Part shown: positions 1-7,079 of the stretch, piece after piece
Position numbering within the stretch: the stretch's first letter is position 1
Layout: the number at the start of each line of letters is the position of its first letter
DNA from: Catellatospora sichuanensis
GTDB taxonomy: Bacteria > Actinomycetota > Actinomycetes > Mycobacteriales > Micromonosporaceae
NCBI RefSeq assembly: GCF_007483665.1
Contig: NZ_VIQO01000001.1
Location: forward strand, 62,001 to 126,000
Length of the DNA stretch: 64,000 bases
Reading direction: 5' to 3'
Made by a program: the position numbers and the translations under genes
Notes under the pieces: model-generated
Told to the model about the DNA's origin: nothing
What the model saw: the letters and a program-made list of their open reading frames with translations, nothing else
Databases searched by the model: none

Positions 1-15
1 CCGGTGCCCGCGTGA
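1..15 (+). CDS. 3' end of an upstream gene (partial)
   Basis: Frame 1 reads four sense codons and then TGA at 13-15. The stop overlaps a GTG at 12-14 in the GTGA arrangement seen between real genes elsewhere in this window, so these bases are probably the end of a coding gene that begins outside the window. Nothing can be said about its product. Confidence 0.4.
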   Translation, partial: PVPA

Positions 16-83
16 GCGCGCGCAGCGAACATGCCGAGAGCCGGGCGAAGCACGGCGGCGAACGCGCCGAGGAGCGGTCGTGA
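12..83 (+). CDS. micro-ORF (23 aa) bridging two genes
   Basis: A GTG at 12 opens a 23-codon frame rich in Arg, Glu and Ser that ends with TGA at 81-83. Its start overlaps the upstream stop (GTGA at 12-15) and its stop overlaps the aldehyde dehydrogenase GTG (GTGA at 80-83). The DNA carries the GCGCAGCGAA and GAGGAG words also seen in the micro-ORFs at 13192, 13263, 13334 and 15230. It has no recognisable domain; a role as a translational-coupling linker is inference. It could instead be non-coding spacer. Confidence 0.4.
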   Translation: MSARSEHAESRAKHGGERAEERS

Positions 84-1528
84 GCGAGCGGATCGCGCGC
101 TACAACCCGGCGCGGGTGTACGAGCTGGTCGGCACCGTGCCCGCGGCGGACCCGGCACGGGTCGACGCCGTGGTGCGGGCCGCCGGCGCGGCGCAGCGGG
201 GCTGGGCGCGCATCGACGTCACGGACCGGGTGGCCGCACTGCGCGCCGCCGCGGACGCGGTCGAGCCGGACCTGCCGGTGCTGGCCGAACTGCTGGCCCG
301 CGAGTCGGGCAAGGTGCTGGCCGACTGCCGCGGCGAGCTCGGTTTCGCGCTGACGTTCCTGCGCTGGGTGGCCGAGCAGGCCCCCCGGGTACTCGCGGAC
401 ACGGCCATCGACGACGCGGCGGGACGGCTGCTGCTGCGCCGCCGCCCCTACGGCGTGGTCGCGGCGATCACCCCGTGGAACGCCCCGATCATCCTGTCCT
501 TCCTGAAGATCGCCCCGGCGCTGGCCGCGGGCAATGCGGTCGTGGTCAAGCCGTCCCCACTCGCCCCGCTGACAATCGACCGCACGGTGCGGCTGCTGGC
601 GTCGGGGCTGCCCGCCGCGCTGCTGCAGGTGCTGCACGGTGACGCTGAGGCGGGTGCCGCGCTGGTCGGGCACCCGCTGGTCGGCAAGGTCGCGTTCACC
701 GGCGGGGCCGCGACGGCGCGGGCCGTCGCGGCGACGGCCGCGGCGCAGACCACGCCGACCGTGCTGGAGCTGGGCGGCAACGATCCGGTGCTGCTGCTCG
801 ACGACGCCGACCTGTCACCGGAGCCGATGCGGCGGCTGGTCATGGCCTCGTTCGCGACCAGCGGGCAGGTGTGCATGGCGGCCAAGCGGCTCTACGTGCC
901 CGCGGCCCGCCACGACGAGTTCGTCGCCGCGTACCAGGAGGCTGCCGCGGAAGTGCTGTGCCTGGGTGATCCGCTCGCCATCGGGGTCAGCATGGGCCCG
1001 GTGGTGACCGCCGAGGCGGCGGCCCGGATCGCCGGGCTGGTCGAGGATGCCGTGTCGCGCGGCGGCCGGGCGCTGCCGGTGGGCCGGGTCGATCCGGGCA
1101 CCGACCTGCGGGCCGGGCATTTCGTCGCGCCGACGCTGGTGACCGGTGTGCCCGAGGACGCCCCCGTGGTCGCCGAGGAGCAGTTCGGGCCCACCGTGCC
1201 GGTGCTGACCTACCGCGACGAGGACGATCTCGTCACCCGCGCGAACGCGGGTGAGCTGGGGCTGGGCGCGTCGGTGTGGTCGGCCGACGAGGAGCGGGCG
1301 TTCGCCGTGGCGCGGCGGCTGGAGGCCGGGTTCGTCTTCGTCAACACGCACAACCGCACCGGCATGTCGCTGCGGGCGCCGTTCGGCGGAGTGAAACGGT
1401 CCGGCTACGGCCGCGAGTACGGCGACGAGGGCATCGCCGAGTACGCGCAGACCTGCGTCGTACACGCACCGGCCGCGTTCCGGGCGGGCGGGGCGGGCGC
1501 GGCGGCGAACGCGTACCCGGCGTCGTGA
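80..1528 (+). CDS. NAD(P)-dependent aldehyde dehydrogenase
   Basis: This 482-residue protein has the usual length of the ALDH superfamily. The nucleotide-binding and substrate segments are visible: a TPWNAP block near residue 131, the VVVKPSP block near 155, the general-base Glu230 in LELGGNDP and the catalytic Cys265 in SGQVCMAAKR. It should oxidise an aldehyde to the acid in the cytoplasm; the substrate cannot be read from sequence, though the family resembles succinate-semialdehyde and benzaldehyde dehydrogenases. The GTG start at 80 has a GGAG-type ribosome site about 5 bases upstream and overlaps the stop of the preceding micro-ORF, implying coupling with an upstream operon outside the window. 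Confidence 0.9.
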   Translation: MSERIARYNPARVYELVGTVPAADPARVDAVVRAAGAAQRGWARIDVTDRVAALRAAADAVEPDLPVLAELLARESGKVLADCRGELGFALTFLRWVAEQAPRVLADTAIDDAAGRLLLRRRPYGVVAAITPWNAPIILSFLKIAPALAAGNAVVVKPSPLAPLTIDRTVRLLASGLPAALLQVLHGDAEAGAALVGHPLVGKVAFTGGAATARAVAATAAAQTTPTVLELGGNDPVLLLDDADLSPEPMRRLVMASFATSGQVCMAAKRLYVPAARHDEFVAAYQEAAAEVLCLGDPLAIGVSMGPVVTAEAAARIAGLVEDAVSRGGRALPVGRVDPGTDLRAGHFVAPTLVTGVPEDAPVVAEEQFGPTVPVLTYRDEDDLVTRANAGELGLGASVWSADEERAFAVARRLEAGFVFVNTHNRTGMSLRAPFGGVKRSGYGREYGDEGIAEYAQTCVVHAPAAFRAGGAGAAANAYPAS

Positions 1529-1617
1529 CCGGTCGCGTCCCGACGGCCCGGCCGTGATCGCGTACCGGGCGTCGTGACCCGCGCAGGCAGGACGGTCTCC
1601 CCGCCGCCTACGCTGCC

Positions 1618-2145
1618 GTGGTGACGAGCGTGCTGATCCTGCCCGGCTTCGAGAACTCCGGCCCGGCGCACTGGCAGACCCGGTGGGAGCAGGAGCTGGG
1701 GTTCCAGCGCGTCGAGCAGGCCGACTGGTTCCATCCGCTGGTCGGCGACTGGGTCGACACGCTGGCCGCCGCGGTGGCGGCCGCACCCGAACCGGTGACG
1801 CTGGTGGCGCACAGCCTGGGCTGTGTGACCGTGGCGCACTGGGTGGCCCGCGGCGGCGATACCGCCCGGGTGCGCGGCGCACTGCTGGTCGCACCCGCCG
1901 ATGTGGACACCGCGGAGGTGCCCGAGCTGGTGAACTTCCGCCCGGTGCCGCTCGTGCCGCTACCGTTCCCGAGCATCCTCGTCGCCGGCGACGACGACCC
2001 GTGGGCGGCCCTGCCGCGCAGCGAGGCCTTCGCGCGGGCATGGGGCTCCCGCCTGGTAGTGGTCCCCGGCGGCGGCCACCTCAACGCCGACTCCGCCCTC
2101 GGCTCCTGGCCTCAGGGCCGGTCCCTGCTCGCCGAACTCCACTGA
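1618..2145 (+). CDS. RBBP9/YdeN-type serine hydrolase
   Basis: A 175-residue alpha/beta hydrolase of the small RBBP9/YdeN class (usual length 170-190). The N-terminus reads LPGFENSGPAHWQTRWE, typical of the family. The nucleophile is Ser66 in AHSLGC, an Asp lies near residue 126 in DDPW, and the catalytic His154 sits in GGGHLNADSALGSWP, a near-diagnostic family motif. Substrate is unknown; members are esterases of unassigned role. Two adjacent GTG codons (1618 and 1621) could each be the start. The gene stands alone, about 90 bases after the aldehyde dehydrogenase and on the same strand. Confidence 0.85.
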   Translation: MVTSVLILPGFENSGPAHWQTRWEQELGFQRVEQADWFHPLVGDWVDTLAAAVAAAPEPVTLVAHSLGCVTVAHWVARGGDTARVRGALLVAPADVDTAEVPELVNFRPVPLVPLPFPSILVAGDDDPWAALPRSEAFARAWGSRLVVVPGGGHLNADSALGSWPQGRSLLAELH

Positions 2146-2250
2146 CCCACCCGGTGCCCCGAACCCAGGCACCGCGGTGCGGCGCAGGACGGACCGAGGT
2201 GCGGCGCAGGTCCACGGACCGCGTAGCGGCGCGCGGCGCCGATGATCGGC

Positions 2251-2311
2251 CGACTTGCCTGGCAGTCGTGCGTATCTTGAAGGCGGATACCCACATGTGC
2301 CAGGCAAGTCG
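2251..2311. repeat. long perfect hairpin with nested inner stem
   Basis: Bases 2251-2264 (CGACTTGCCTGGCA) are the exact reverse complement of 2298-2311. The 33-base interior contains a second perfect inverted repeat, GTATC at 2272-2276 with GATAC at 2286-2290. It lies in the convergent gap between the hydrolase and the TetR gene, so it may terminate transcription from both sides. It lacks a T tract and is more elaborate than a simple terminator, so a dispersed palindromic repeat is also possible. Confidence 0.6.
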
Positions 2312-2339
2312 AACGACCTTGGTGTGCGGGCGGACCGCG

Positions 2340-2984
2340 TCAGGGGGTGCGCCAGCGCCAGTTGAGTTCGGCGGCCGTCGGTGCGGGGCCGGGGAGGTCA
2401 GCGCGATCACGGTCGGCAGTCAGGCCGTCGAGCAGCAGAGCGAGGTGGCGGGCCCGCAGCTGCCGGGTGCGCGCCGGGTCGGGCACCCGGACCGCGGCGC
2501 AGCTCTCCAGCAGTAGCGTCACGTCACCGAGTACGACGTCGGGCCGCAGGCTGCCGTCGTCGAGGGTGCGCTGCACGAGGCGCGCCACCAGCTCTCCGGC
2601 CCGGCGGGCGGTCGCACCCATCTCGGGCGTGGGCGTGAACGTCCCGGCCAGGTGCACGGTGAGCGAGTGCACGTCGGCATCGACGATCTCCCGCAGGAAA
2701 CCGGTGAGGCCGCGCCACGGGTCCGGTTCGGCCAGCGCCGCCTGCGCCTGCGCCATGAACAGCAGCAGCCCGTCGTGGCACAGCCGGCGCAGCAGTTCCT
2801 CCTTGCCGCTGTACCGGCGGTAGAGCGCGCTGATGCCGACGCCCGCCCGTTCGGCCACGGCGGCGATGGGCGCCTTCGGGTCACCCAGGAACACCTCCCG
2901 GGCCGCGTCGAGGATCACCGTGTCATTGCGGGCCGCCTGCTGCTTGCGGCCCGACATCGGGGCCGCGCTCGTCTTCGTCACCAC
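2340..2984 (-). CDS. TetR-family transcriptional regulator
   Basis: A 214-residue TetR-type repressor. An N-terminal helix-turn-helix is visible around residues 20-65, with ILDAAREVFL, then AAVAERAGVGISALYRRYSGKEELL. The C-terminal ligand domain is divergent, as is usual. A second possible start lies nine codons in (MSGRK). The gene is divergent from the DinB-fold gene at 3079, and the gap between them is filled with inverted repeats, so it probably represses itself and that neighbour. The inducer is unknown. Confidence 0.88.
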   Translation of the reverse strand: MVTKTSAAPMSGRKQQAARNDTVILDAAREVFLGDPKAPIAAVAERAGVGISALYRRYSGKEELLRRLCHDGLLLFMAQAQAALAEPDPWRGLTGFLREIVDADVHSLTVHLAGTFTPTPEMGATARRAGELVARLVQRTLDDGSLRPDVVLGDVTLLLESCAAVRVPDPARTRQLRARHLALLLDGLTADRDRADLPGPAPTAAELNWRWRTP

Positions 2985-3060
2985 TGCAGATTAGCAGTGG
3001 AACGGATCGTTCCGATCTGCTAATCTAAAACGGAACGAGGCATTCCGTTCCGGAAATGCC
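2981..3060. promoter_or_regulatory. divergent promoter region with nested operators
   Basis: Several inverted repeats are packed between the two divergent starts: CCACTGC/GCAGTGG (2981-2987 with 2994-3000), AGATTAGCAG/CTGCTAATCT (2988-2997 with 3017-3026), GGAACG/CGTTCC (2999-3004 with 3008-3013) and CGGAACG/CGTTCCG (3031-3037 with 3046-3052). The GGAACG half-site occurs in two of them, the pattern expected for a TetR operator. The AT-rich TAATCT segment could hold a -10 element. Confidence 0.6.
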
Positions 3061-3078
3061 GAGACGAAGGGCGGAGCC

Positions 3079-3690
3079 ATGACCAGCATCACGGGCACGA
3101 ACTCGATCAGCCTGCTCGGCGCGGCGCACACCGCACTGCGGACGGCCGTGGCGGGGATCCCGGCCGACGGCTGGGATCTGCCGACACCCTGCGAGCACTG
3201 GACGGTCACCCAGGTCCTGCAACACGCCACCGGCGACCAGGTCGGCTACGCGGCGGCCATCACCGGCGGCCCGTGGCCGAGCGAGGACCCGTTCCAGCCC
3301 TCCGGCAGGATCGACGGGGACGCCGCCGCCCTGCTGGAGCAGGCCCTCGCCTTGTCGGCGGCAGCCTTCGCGACCGTGCACGCCGACGCCGAGCAGGTGC
3401 CCGTGCCGCTGCCGCAGGGCCCGCTGCCGCTGTGGGTCGCCGCGGGGGCGTGCGCGCTCGACGCCGCGGTGCACGCGTGGGACATCGCCGTCGCCACCGG
3501 TCGGCCCTCGCCGCTCACCGCACCGGACGCCGAGCAGCTGCTCGCGGTGGCGAAGCAGATCGTCGAGCCGCTGCGCGCCTACGGGGCGTACGCCGCCGAA
3601 CTGACCGTGGCCGCCGACGCCGACGCCGACGCGACCACCGTCCTGCTGGCCTACCTCGGCCGCCGCCCCGAATGGACGCCGCAGTCCTGA
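3079..3690 (+). CDS. TIGR03086-type DinB/MDMPI-fold metal-binding protein
   Basis: A 203-residue protein of the mycothiol-dependent maleylpyruvate isomerase / DinB superfamily. The segment GWDLPTPCEHWTVTQVLQHATG near residues 33-54 carries the conserved His of the metal site, and a second His lies in the block AAVHAWDIAVATGRP near 134-148. Such proteins bind a divalent metal and probably use mycothiol as thiol cofactor; the substrate is unknown. A GGCGGAGCC ribosome site precedes ATG 3079. Transcribed divergently from the TetR gene, so it is likely TetR-controlled. Confidence 0.8.
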   Translation: MTSITGTNSISLLGAAHTALRTAVAGIPADGWDLPTPCEHWTVTQVLQHATGDQVGYAAAITGGPWPSEDPFQPSGRIDGDAAALLEQALALSAAAFATVHADAEQVPVPLPQGPLPLWVAAGACALDAAVHAWDIAVATGRPSPLTAPDAEQLLAVAKQIVEPLRAYGAYAAELTVAADADADATTVLLAYLGRRPEWTPQS

Positions 3691-3740
3691 CCCACACCTG
3701 CCGCAGCTCCCAAAGACACGCGGCCTCCGCCCGTGCCGAT

Positions 3741-3767
3741 GGCCGCAACTCTCTAGGAGTTGCGGCC
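3741..3767. terminator. bidirectional terminator hairpin
   Basis: An 11-bp perfect stem (GGCCGCAACTC at 3741-3751 with its complement at 3757-3767) and a 5-base loop. It sits in the 113-base gap between the convergent DinB-fold and tspO genes. No T tract is present, as is common in high-GC actinomycetes. Confidence 0.7.
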
Positions 3768-3803
3768 AAGGGTCCCGCCGGTGGTTCCGGCTGGTGTGGT
3801 CGT

Positions 3804-4286
3804 CTAGTTGAGCTGCCAGATGGTGAGGTTGAGGGCGGAGGCGAAGGTGACCCAGAGCCAGTACGGGACGAGCAGCCACGCCGCCACCGCCGAGATCCGG
3901 CGGAACAGCAGCACGGTGAGGCCGATGGACAGCCACAGCGCGACGATGTCGGCGAACGCCAGGCCGCGCAGGCCCGCGCCGAAGAACAGCGGCGTCCAGA
4001 TCGCGTTGAGGACCAGCTGCACGGCGTACGCCGCCATCGCCAGTCCCCAGCCGGCCCGCCGCCAGACCAGCCAGCCCGCGACCGCGATCATCGCGTAGAG
4101 CACCGTCCAGACCGGTCCGAACAGCCAGGACGGCGGCGCCCAGCCGGGGCGGGCCAGGGCCGCGTAGTCGTCGGCGGGATGCGCCACGGCCAGCGAGCCG
4201 ACCAGCGCCACCACGACCACCGCCGCGAAGAAGCCGGCCAGCGCCCACCACTGTGCCGCGGGACGCCGTGCCAGGTGAACCGTCAT
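3804..4286 (-). CDS. tspO: TspO/MBR tryptophan-rich sensory protein
   Basis: A 160-residue integral membrane protein with five hydrophobic segments, the TspO/peripheral benzodiazepine receptor fold. Hallmarks are PGWAPPSWLFGPVWTVLY near residues 47-64, NAIWTPLFF near 93-101 and the C-terminal ALNLTIWQL. Family members bind porphyrins and heme and are known to regulate photopigment genes or to degrade protoporphyrin in light. Its position just before a tetrapyrrole-type operon and near a carotenoid cluster fits this. It is divergent from the hydrolase at 4397; the intergenic region shares a 13-base word with the crt promoter. Confidence 0.92.
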   Translation of the reverse strand: MTVHLARRPAAQWWALAGFFAAVVVVALVGSLAVAHPADDYAALARPGWAPPSWLFGPVWTVLYAMIAVAGWLVWRRAGWGLAMAAYAVQLVLNAIWTPLFFGAGLRGLAFADIVALWLSIGLTVLLFRRISAVAAWLLVPYWLWVTFASALNLTIWQLN

Positions 4287-4316
4287 GCCTCCGCTATAGC
4301 CGAACCGGCCGCGAGA

Positions 4317-4346
4317 GAAACGCCGTTTCGCGTAGTTGCGTCGATT
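4317..4346. promoter_or_regulatory. tspO upstream region: GAAAC palindrome and crt-like word
   Basis: GAAAC-GCC-GTTTC forms a perfect palindrome at 4317-4329. Immediately beyond it, AGTTGCGTCGATT at 4334-4346 is identical to 17877-17889 in the crtE/crtB divergent promoter. The first element resembles the GTTTC/GAAAC sites before 5366 and at 34021; the second may be a binding site for the B12-type regulator encoded at 14260. Both assignments are inference. Confidence 0.45.
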
Positions 4347-4396
4347 CGCGGATCGGTGCCGGGCACGGCGTCAGCCCGGCCTGTCAGGATGGGCGG

Positions 4397-4963
4397 ATGG
4401 CCCACGTCCTGCTGTTCCACTCCGTCATCGGGCTGCGCCCGGCCCTGCTGACCGCCGCCGAGCGACTGCGGACGGCAGGGCACACGGTGCTGACACCCGA
4501 CCTGTTCGACGGGGTGGTCGTCGACACCGTGGACGAGGGGTTCGAGCTGCTCAACGAGATCGGCCCGGAGGTGGTGCAGCAGCGCGCCCGGCAGGCGGCG
4601 GCGCACCTGCCCGGGGGCGGCGTGCTGGCCGGGCTGTCCATGGGCGCGAGCTTCGCGCAGGCCATCGCCGAGCGCGAGCCGCGGGTGGGCGGCCTGCTCC
4701 TGCTGCACGGCACCGCGGGCACGCCCCGGCGCATGCCGTCCGGCCTGGACGCCCAGCTGCACGTCGCCGCGCGCGACGAGTACGAGTCGGCCGACGAGAT
4801 CATGTTGTGGGAGATGGCGATGGCCCGGCTGGGGGCGCGCCCGGAGGTGTTCACCTACGCGGGCGGGCACCTGTTCACCGACGACGCCTCGCCCGACTAC
4901 GACGCTACCTCCAGCGAGCTGACCTGGGAACGCTGCCTGCGCTTCCTGGCGGCACTGAGCTGA
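4397..4963 (+). CDS. dienelactone-hydrolase-family protein
   Basis: A 188-residue alpha/beta hydrolase like the dienelactone hydrolases. It begins MAHVLLFHSVIGLRP, has a nucleophile elbow GLSMGAS near residues 76-82 and ends with the His motif GGHLFTDD. Classical dienelactone hydrolases use Cys; Ser occupies the site here, as in many uncharacterised members. An upstream in-frame ATG at 4253 exists, but ATG 4397 is chosen because family homology begins there. It faces the Dabb gene at 4996 convergently. Confidence 0.8.
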   Translation: MAHVLLFHSVIGLRPALLTAAERLRTAGHTVLTPDLFDGVVVDTVDEGFELLNEIGPEVVQQRARQAAAHLPGGGVLAGLSMGASFAQAIAEREPRVGGLLLLHGTAGTPRRMPSGLDAQLHVAARDEYESADEIMLWEMAMARLGARPEVFTYAGGHLFTDDASPDYDATSSELTWERCLRFLAALS

Positions 4964-4988
4964 GCCGCCAGGCTTGGGGCCGGGCGGC
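4964..4988. terminator. weak hairpin between convergent genes
   Basis: GCCGCC at 4964-4969 pairs with GGCGGC at 4983-4988 across a 13-base loop in the 32-base convergent gap. The stem is only 6 bp, so this is a tentative terminator. Confidence 0.3.
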
Positions 4989-4995
4989 GTCCGGT

Positions 4996-5277
4996 TCACT
5001 CGCTGAAGTCGACGACCACCCGGGCGGCCAGGCGCGGGCGCAGCCACTGCGCGAGTTCCAGGTGCACCGGGTGCTCCTGGTATCCGCGCAGGTCGGCCTC
5101 GTCCTCGTGGGTCGTGATCAGGCACAGGTGCGCCGAGACCGGGGTGTGCAACTCGTCCAGGTACACCCGGAGCGTTCGGACCTGCGGAACAGCCCCGACC
5201 AGCCCTTCCAAAAGATCCTTCGCCTTGGCAGCATCGTCTGCGTCGGTGAACGTCATCAGCACTACGTGAGAAAGCAT
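4996..5277 (-). CDS. Dabb (stress-responsive A/B barrel) protein
   Basis: A 93-residue ferredoxin-like alpha/beta-barrel protein of the Dabb family. It starts MLSHVVLMTF, has the typical central segment LRVYLDEL and ends HLELAQWLRPRLAARVVVDF. Members are small dimeric proteins, some with enzymatic roles in polyketide or aromatic pathways and many uncharacterised. It is divergent from the operon at 5366, sharing an 88-base promoter region, so it may be co-regulated with that operon. Confidence 0.85.
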   Translation of the reverse strand: MLSHVVLMTFTDADDAAKAKDLLEGLVGAVPQVRTLRVYLDELHTPVSAHLCLITTHEDEADLRGYQEHPVHLELAQWLRPRLAARVVVDFSE

Positions 5278-5322
5278 CGCGACCTCCGGTCGACCCCTGT
5301 TGTAAACGCCCCCGCGAGTGTA

Positions 5323-5353
5323 GTTTCGGGAAACAGCGTTTCGCTAGGGGAAC
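5323..5353. promoter_or_regulatory. twin GTTTC/GAAAC operator-like palindromes
   Basis: GTTTCGGGAAAC at 5323-5334 is a perfect palindrome with 5-bp arms. GTTTCGCTAGGGGAAC at 5338-5353 is an imperfect one starting with the same half-site. They lie 13-43 bases before the start of the catabolic operon. The 10-base word GTTTCGCTAG also begins the palindrome at 34021. No cognate regulator can be named. Confidence 0.5.
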
Positions 5354-5365
5354 CGGAGACACCAC

Positions 5366-7072
5366 ATGGCTCCAGTACGGGTTGCCGCGGTGCAGCTCGC
5401 GGCGTCGCAGGACGTCGAGGCCAATCTCGCCGCCTGCCTGCGCCTGATCGACGAGGCCGCGGCCCAGGGCGCGCAGCTGATCGTCCTGCCCGAGTTCTGC
5501 AACCACCTGTCCTACTACGCCGACCGGGCGCAAGCGCACCGCATCGCCACCCGGCCCGGTGACCCGTTCCTGACCGCGGTCGCCGACCGCGCCCGCAAGC
5601 ACCGGGCGTACGTGAAGATCAACGTCACGCACGCGCACCCGGACGGACGCACCGGCGGCACCAACTTCATGTTCGGGCCGGACGGCGCGGTGCTCGGCCA
5701 GTGCGACAAGCAGACGCTGATGGGCGCGGAGAACGACCACCTCGACCCGGCCGACGAGGTCGGGCCGGTGCTCGACACCCCGCTCGGACGGCTCGGCATG
5801 TACGCCTGCATGGAGGGCGTCATCAACGAGGTGGCCCGCGGTCTCGCCCTGCGCGGCGCGCAGGTGCTGCTCAACAGCCTCAACTCGTTCGCCACCGACG
5901 AGGCCGGCCTGCACATCCCGGTCCGCGCGGCCGAGAACAAGGTGTGGGTCGTCGCCGCGAACAAGGTCGGCCCACTGCTGCCCGAGGAGCACCTGCCGCG
6001 GCTGAGCGCCGCGCTGGGCGTGCCGGGCGAGTGGCTGCACGGGGCCGGGGAGAGCCAGATCGTCGCGCCCGACGGCACGGTGGTGGCCAAGGGGCCGCGC
6101 ACCGGCGAGGCCGTCGTGGTCGCCGACATCGACCCGTCCCTGGCCGACGACAAGCGCCGCCCCGACGGCACCGACATCTTCGCCGCCCGACGGCCCGAGC
6201 TGTACGCGCCCATCGCCGCCCCGCCGCACGGCCGCCGCCACTCCCCCGGCGCGGCCACACTGCCCGTCGCGGTGGTCCGCGGCGACACCGCGACCGTCGT
6301 CCGCGAGACGGCCCGCGCCGCCGCCGCCGGCGCCCGCCTCATCGTCACCACCGAAACCGACCCCACCCTGCTCGCCGCCGCCCTCGACGGCACCAACGCC
6401 CACGCCGTGACAGCAACCCCCACCGGCCCGGTCCTCATCGACGCCAACGGCGAGGTCGCTCGCCAGTCAGTGCTGCATCCGGCAGCCACTGTCGGTCAGC
6501 CCGGCTCCGGTCACGCCACGCTCGACGGCGAGGCGGAGCACGCGGGCGAGACGCCGAGGACAGCTGTGTCCTCCTCTCCCGCCGCAGGAGCGTCGGGGTC
6601 GTCCGAGCACGATCGCGGAGAAGCCGACGGGGTGCGGGTCGTCGAGATGGCGTGGGGACGGCTGGCCATGGTGGCCGGGACGGACTCGATCTTCCCCGAA
6701 GTGTTCCGGCTGGCGGCGCTGGCCGACGCCGACGTGGTGGCGGTGCCGTTCTCGGCTGCGGAGTCGTGGGAGCTGAGTCTCGGGCTGCCGGAGCGGGCTG
6801 CGGAGAATCGGCTCAATGTGGTTGCGGTCGCACCGCTGGAGCAGGACAGCGCGGTGTTCGCGCTGTCGCCGGACTTCACGTTGTGGACCGCGTGGCAGGG
6901 TCCGTTCACCGGGCGGATCAGCCACCCGGTGGTCACCACCGTGCCCGCCGGGCAGGCGTCCGGGCGGGCCGACGTCGCGCCGGCACAGGCCGCCAACCGG
7001 CAGGTGTCCCGGCAGACGGATCTCGTCGACGGCCGCCCCTGGCGGCTCGTACAAGCCCTCACAGAAAGGTAG
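5366..7072 (+). CDS. carbon-nitrogen hydrolase with a degenerate second nitrilase-like half
   Basis: A 568-residue cytoplasmic enzyme, about twice the usual nitrilase-superfamily length. The N-terminal half (1-290) has the full Glu-Lys-Cys triad: Glu43 in LPEF, Lys115 in CDKQTLMG and Cys148 in YACMEG, so it should hydrolyse an amide or nitrile. The C-terminal half (about 300-568) repeats fold features, such as GRLAMVAGTDSIFPE and LPERAAENRLNVVAVAPL, but has no Cys at the equivalent position and a low-complexity linker around residues 390-415. It is first in the operon, preceded by GGAACCGGAGAC and ATG 5366. Confidence 0.82.
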   Translation: MAPVRVAAVQLAASQDVEANLAACLRLIDEAAAQGAQLIVLPEFCNHLSYYADRAQAHRIATRPGDPFLTAVADRARKHRAYVKINVTHAHPDGRTGGTNFMFGPDGAVLGQCDKQTLMGAENDHLDPADEVGPVLDTPLGRLGMYACMEGVINEVARGLALRGAQVLLNSLNSFATDEAGLHIPVRAAENKVWVVAANKVGPLLPEEHLPRLSAALGVPGEWLHGAGESQIVAPDGTVVAKGPRTGEAVVVADIDPSLADDKRRPDGTDIFAARRPELYAPIAAPPHGRRHSPGAATLPVAVVRGDTATVVRETARAAAAGARLIVTTETDPTLLAAALDGTNAHAVTATPTGPVLIDANGEVARQSVLHPAATVGQPGSGHATLDGEAEHAGETPRTAVSSSPAAGASGSSEHDRGEADGVRVVEMAWGRLAMVAGTDSIFPEVFRLAALADADVVAVPFSAAESWELSLGLPERAAENRLNVVAVAPLEQDSAVFALSPDFTLWTAWQGPFTGRISHPVVTTVPAGQASGRADVAPAQAANRQVSRQTDLVDGRPWRLVQALTER

Positions 7073-7079
7073 ACCGCCA

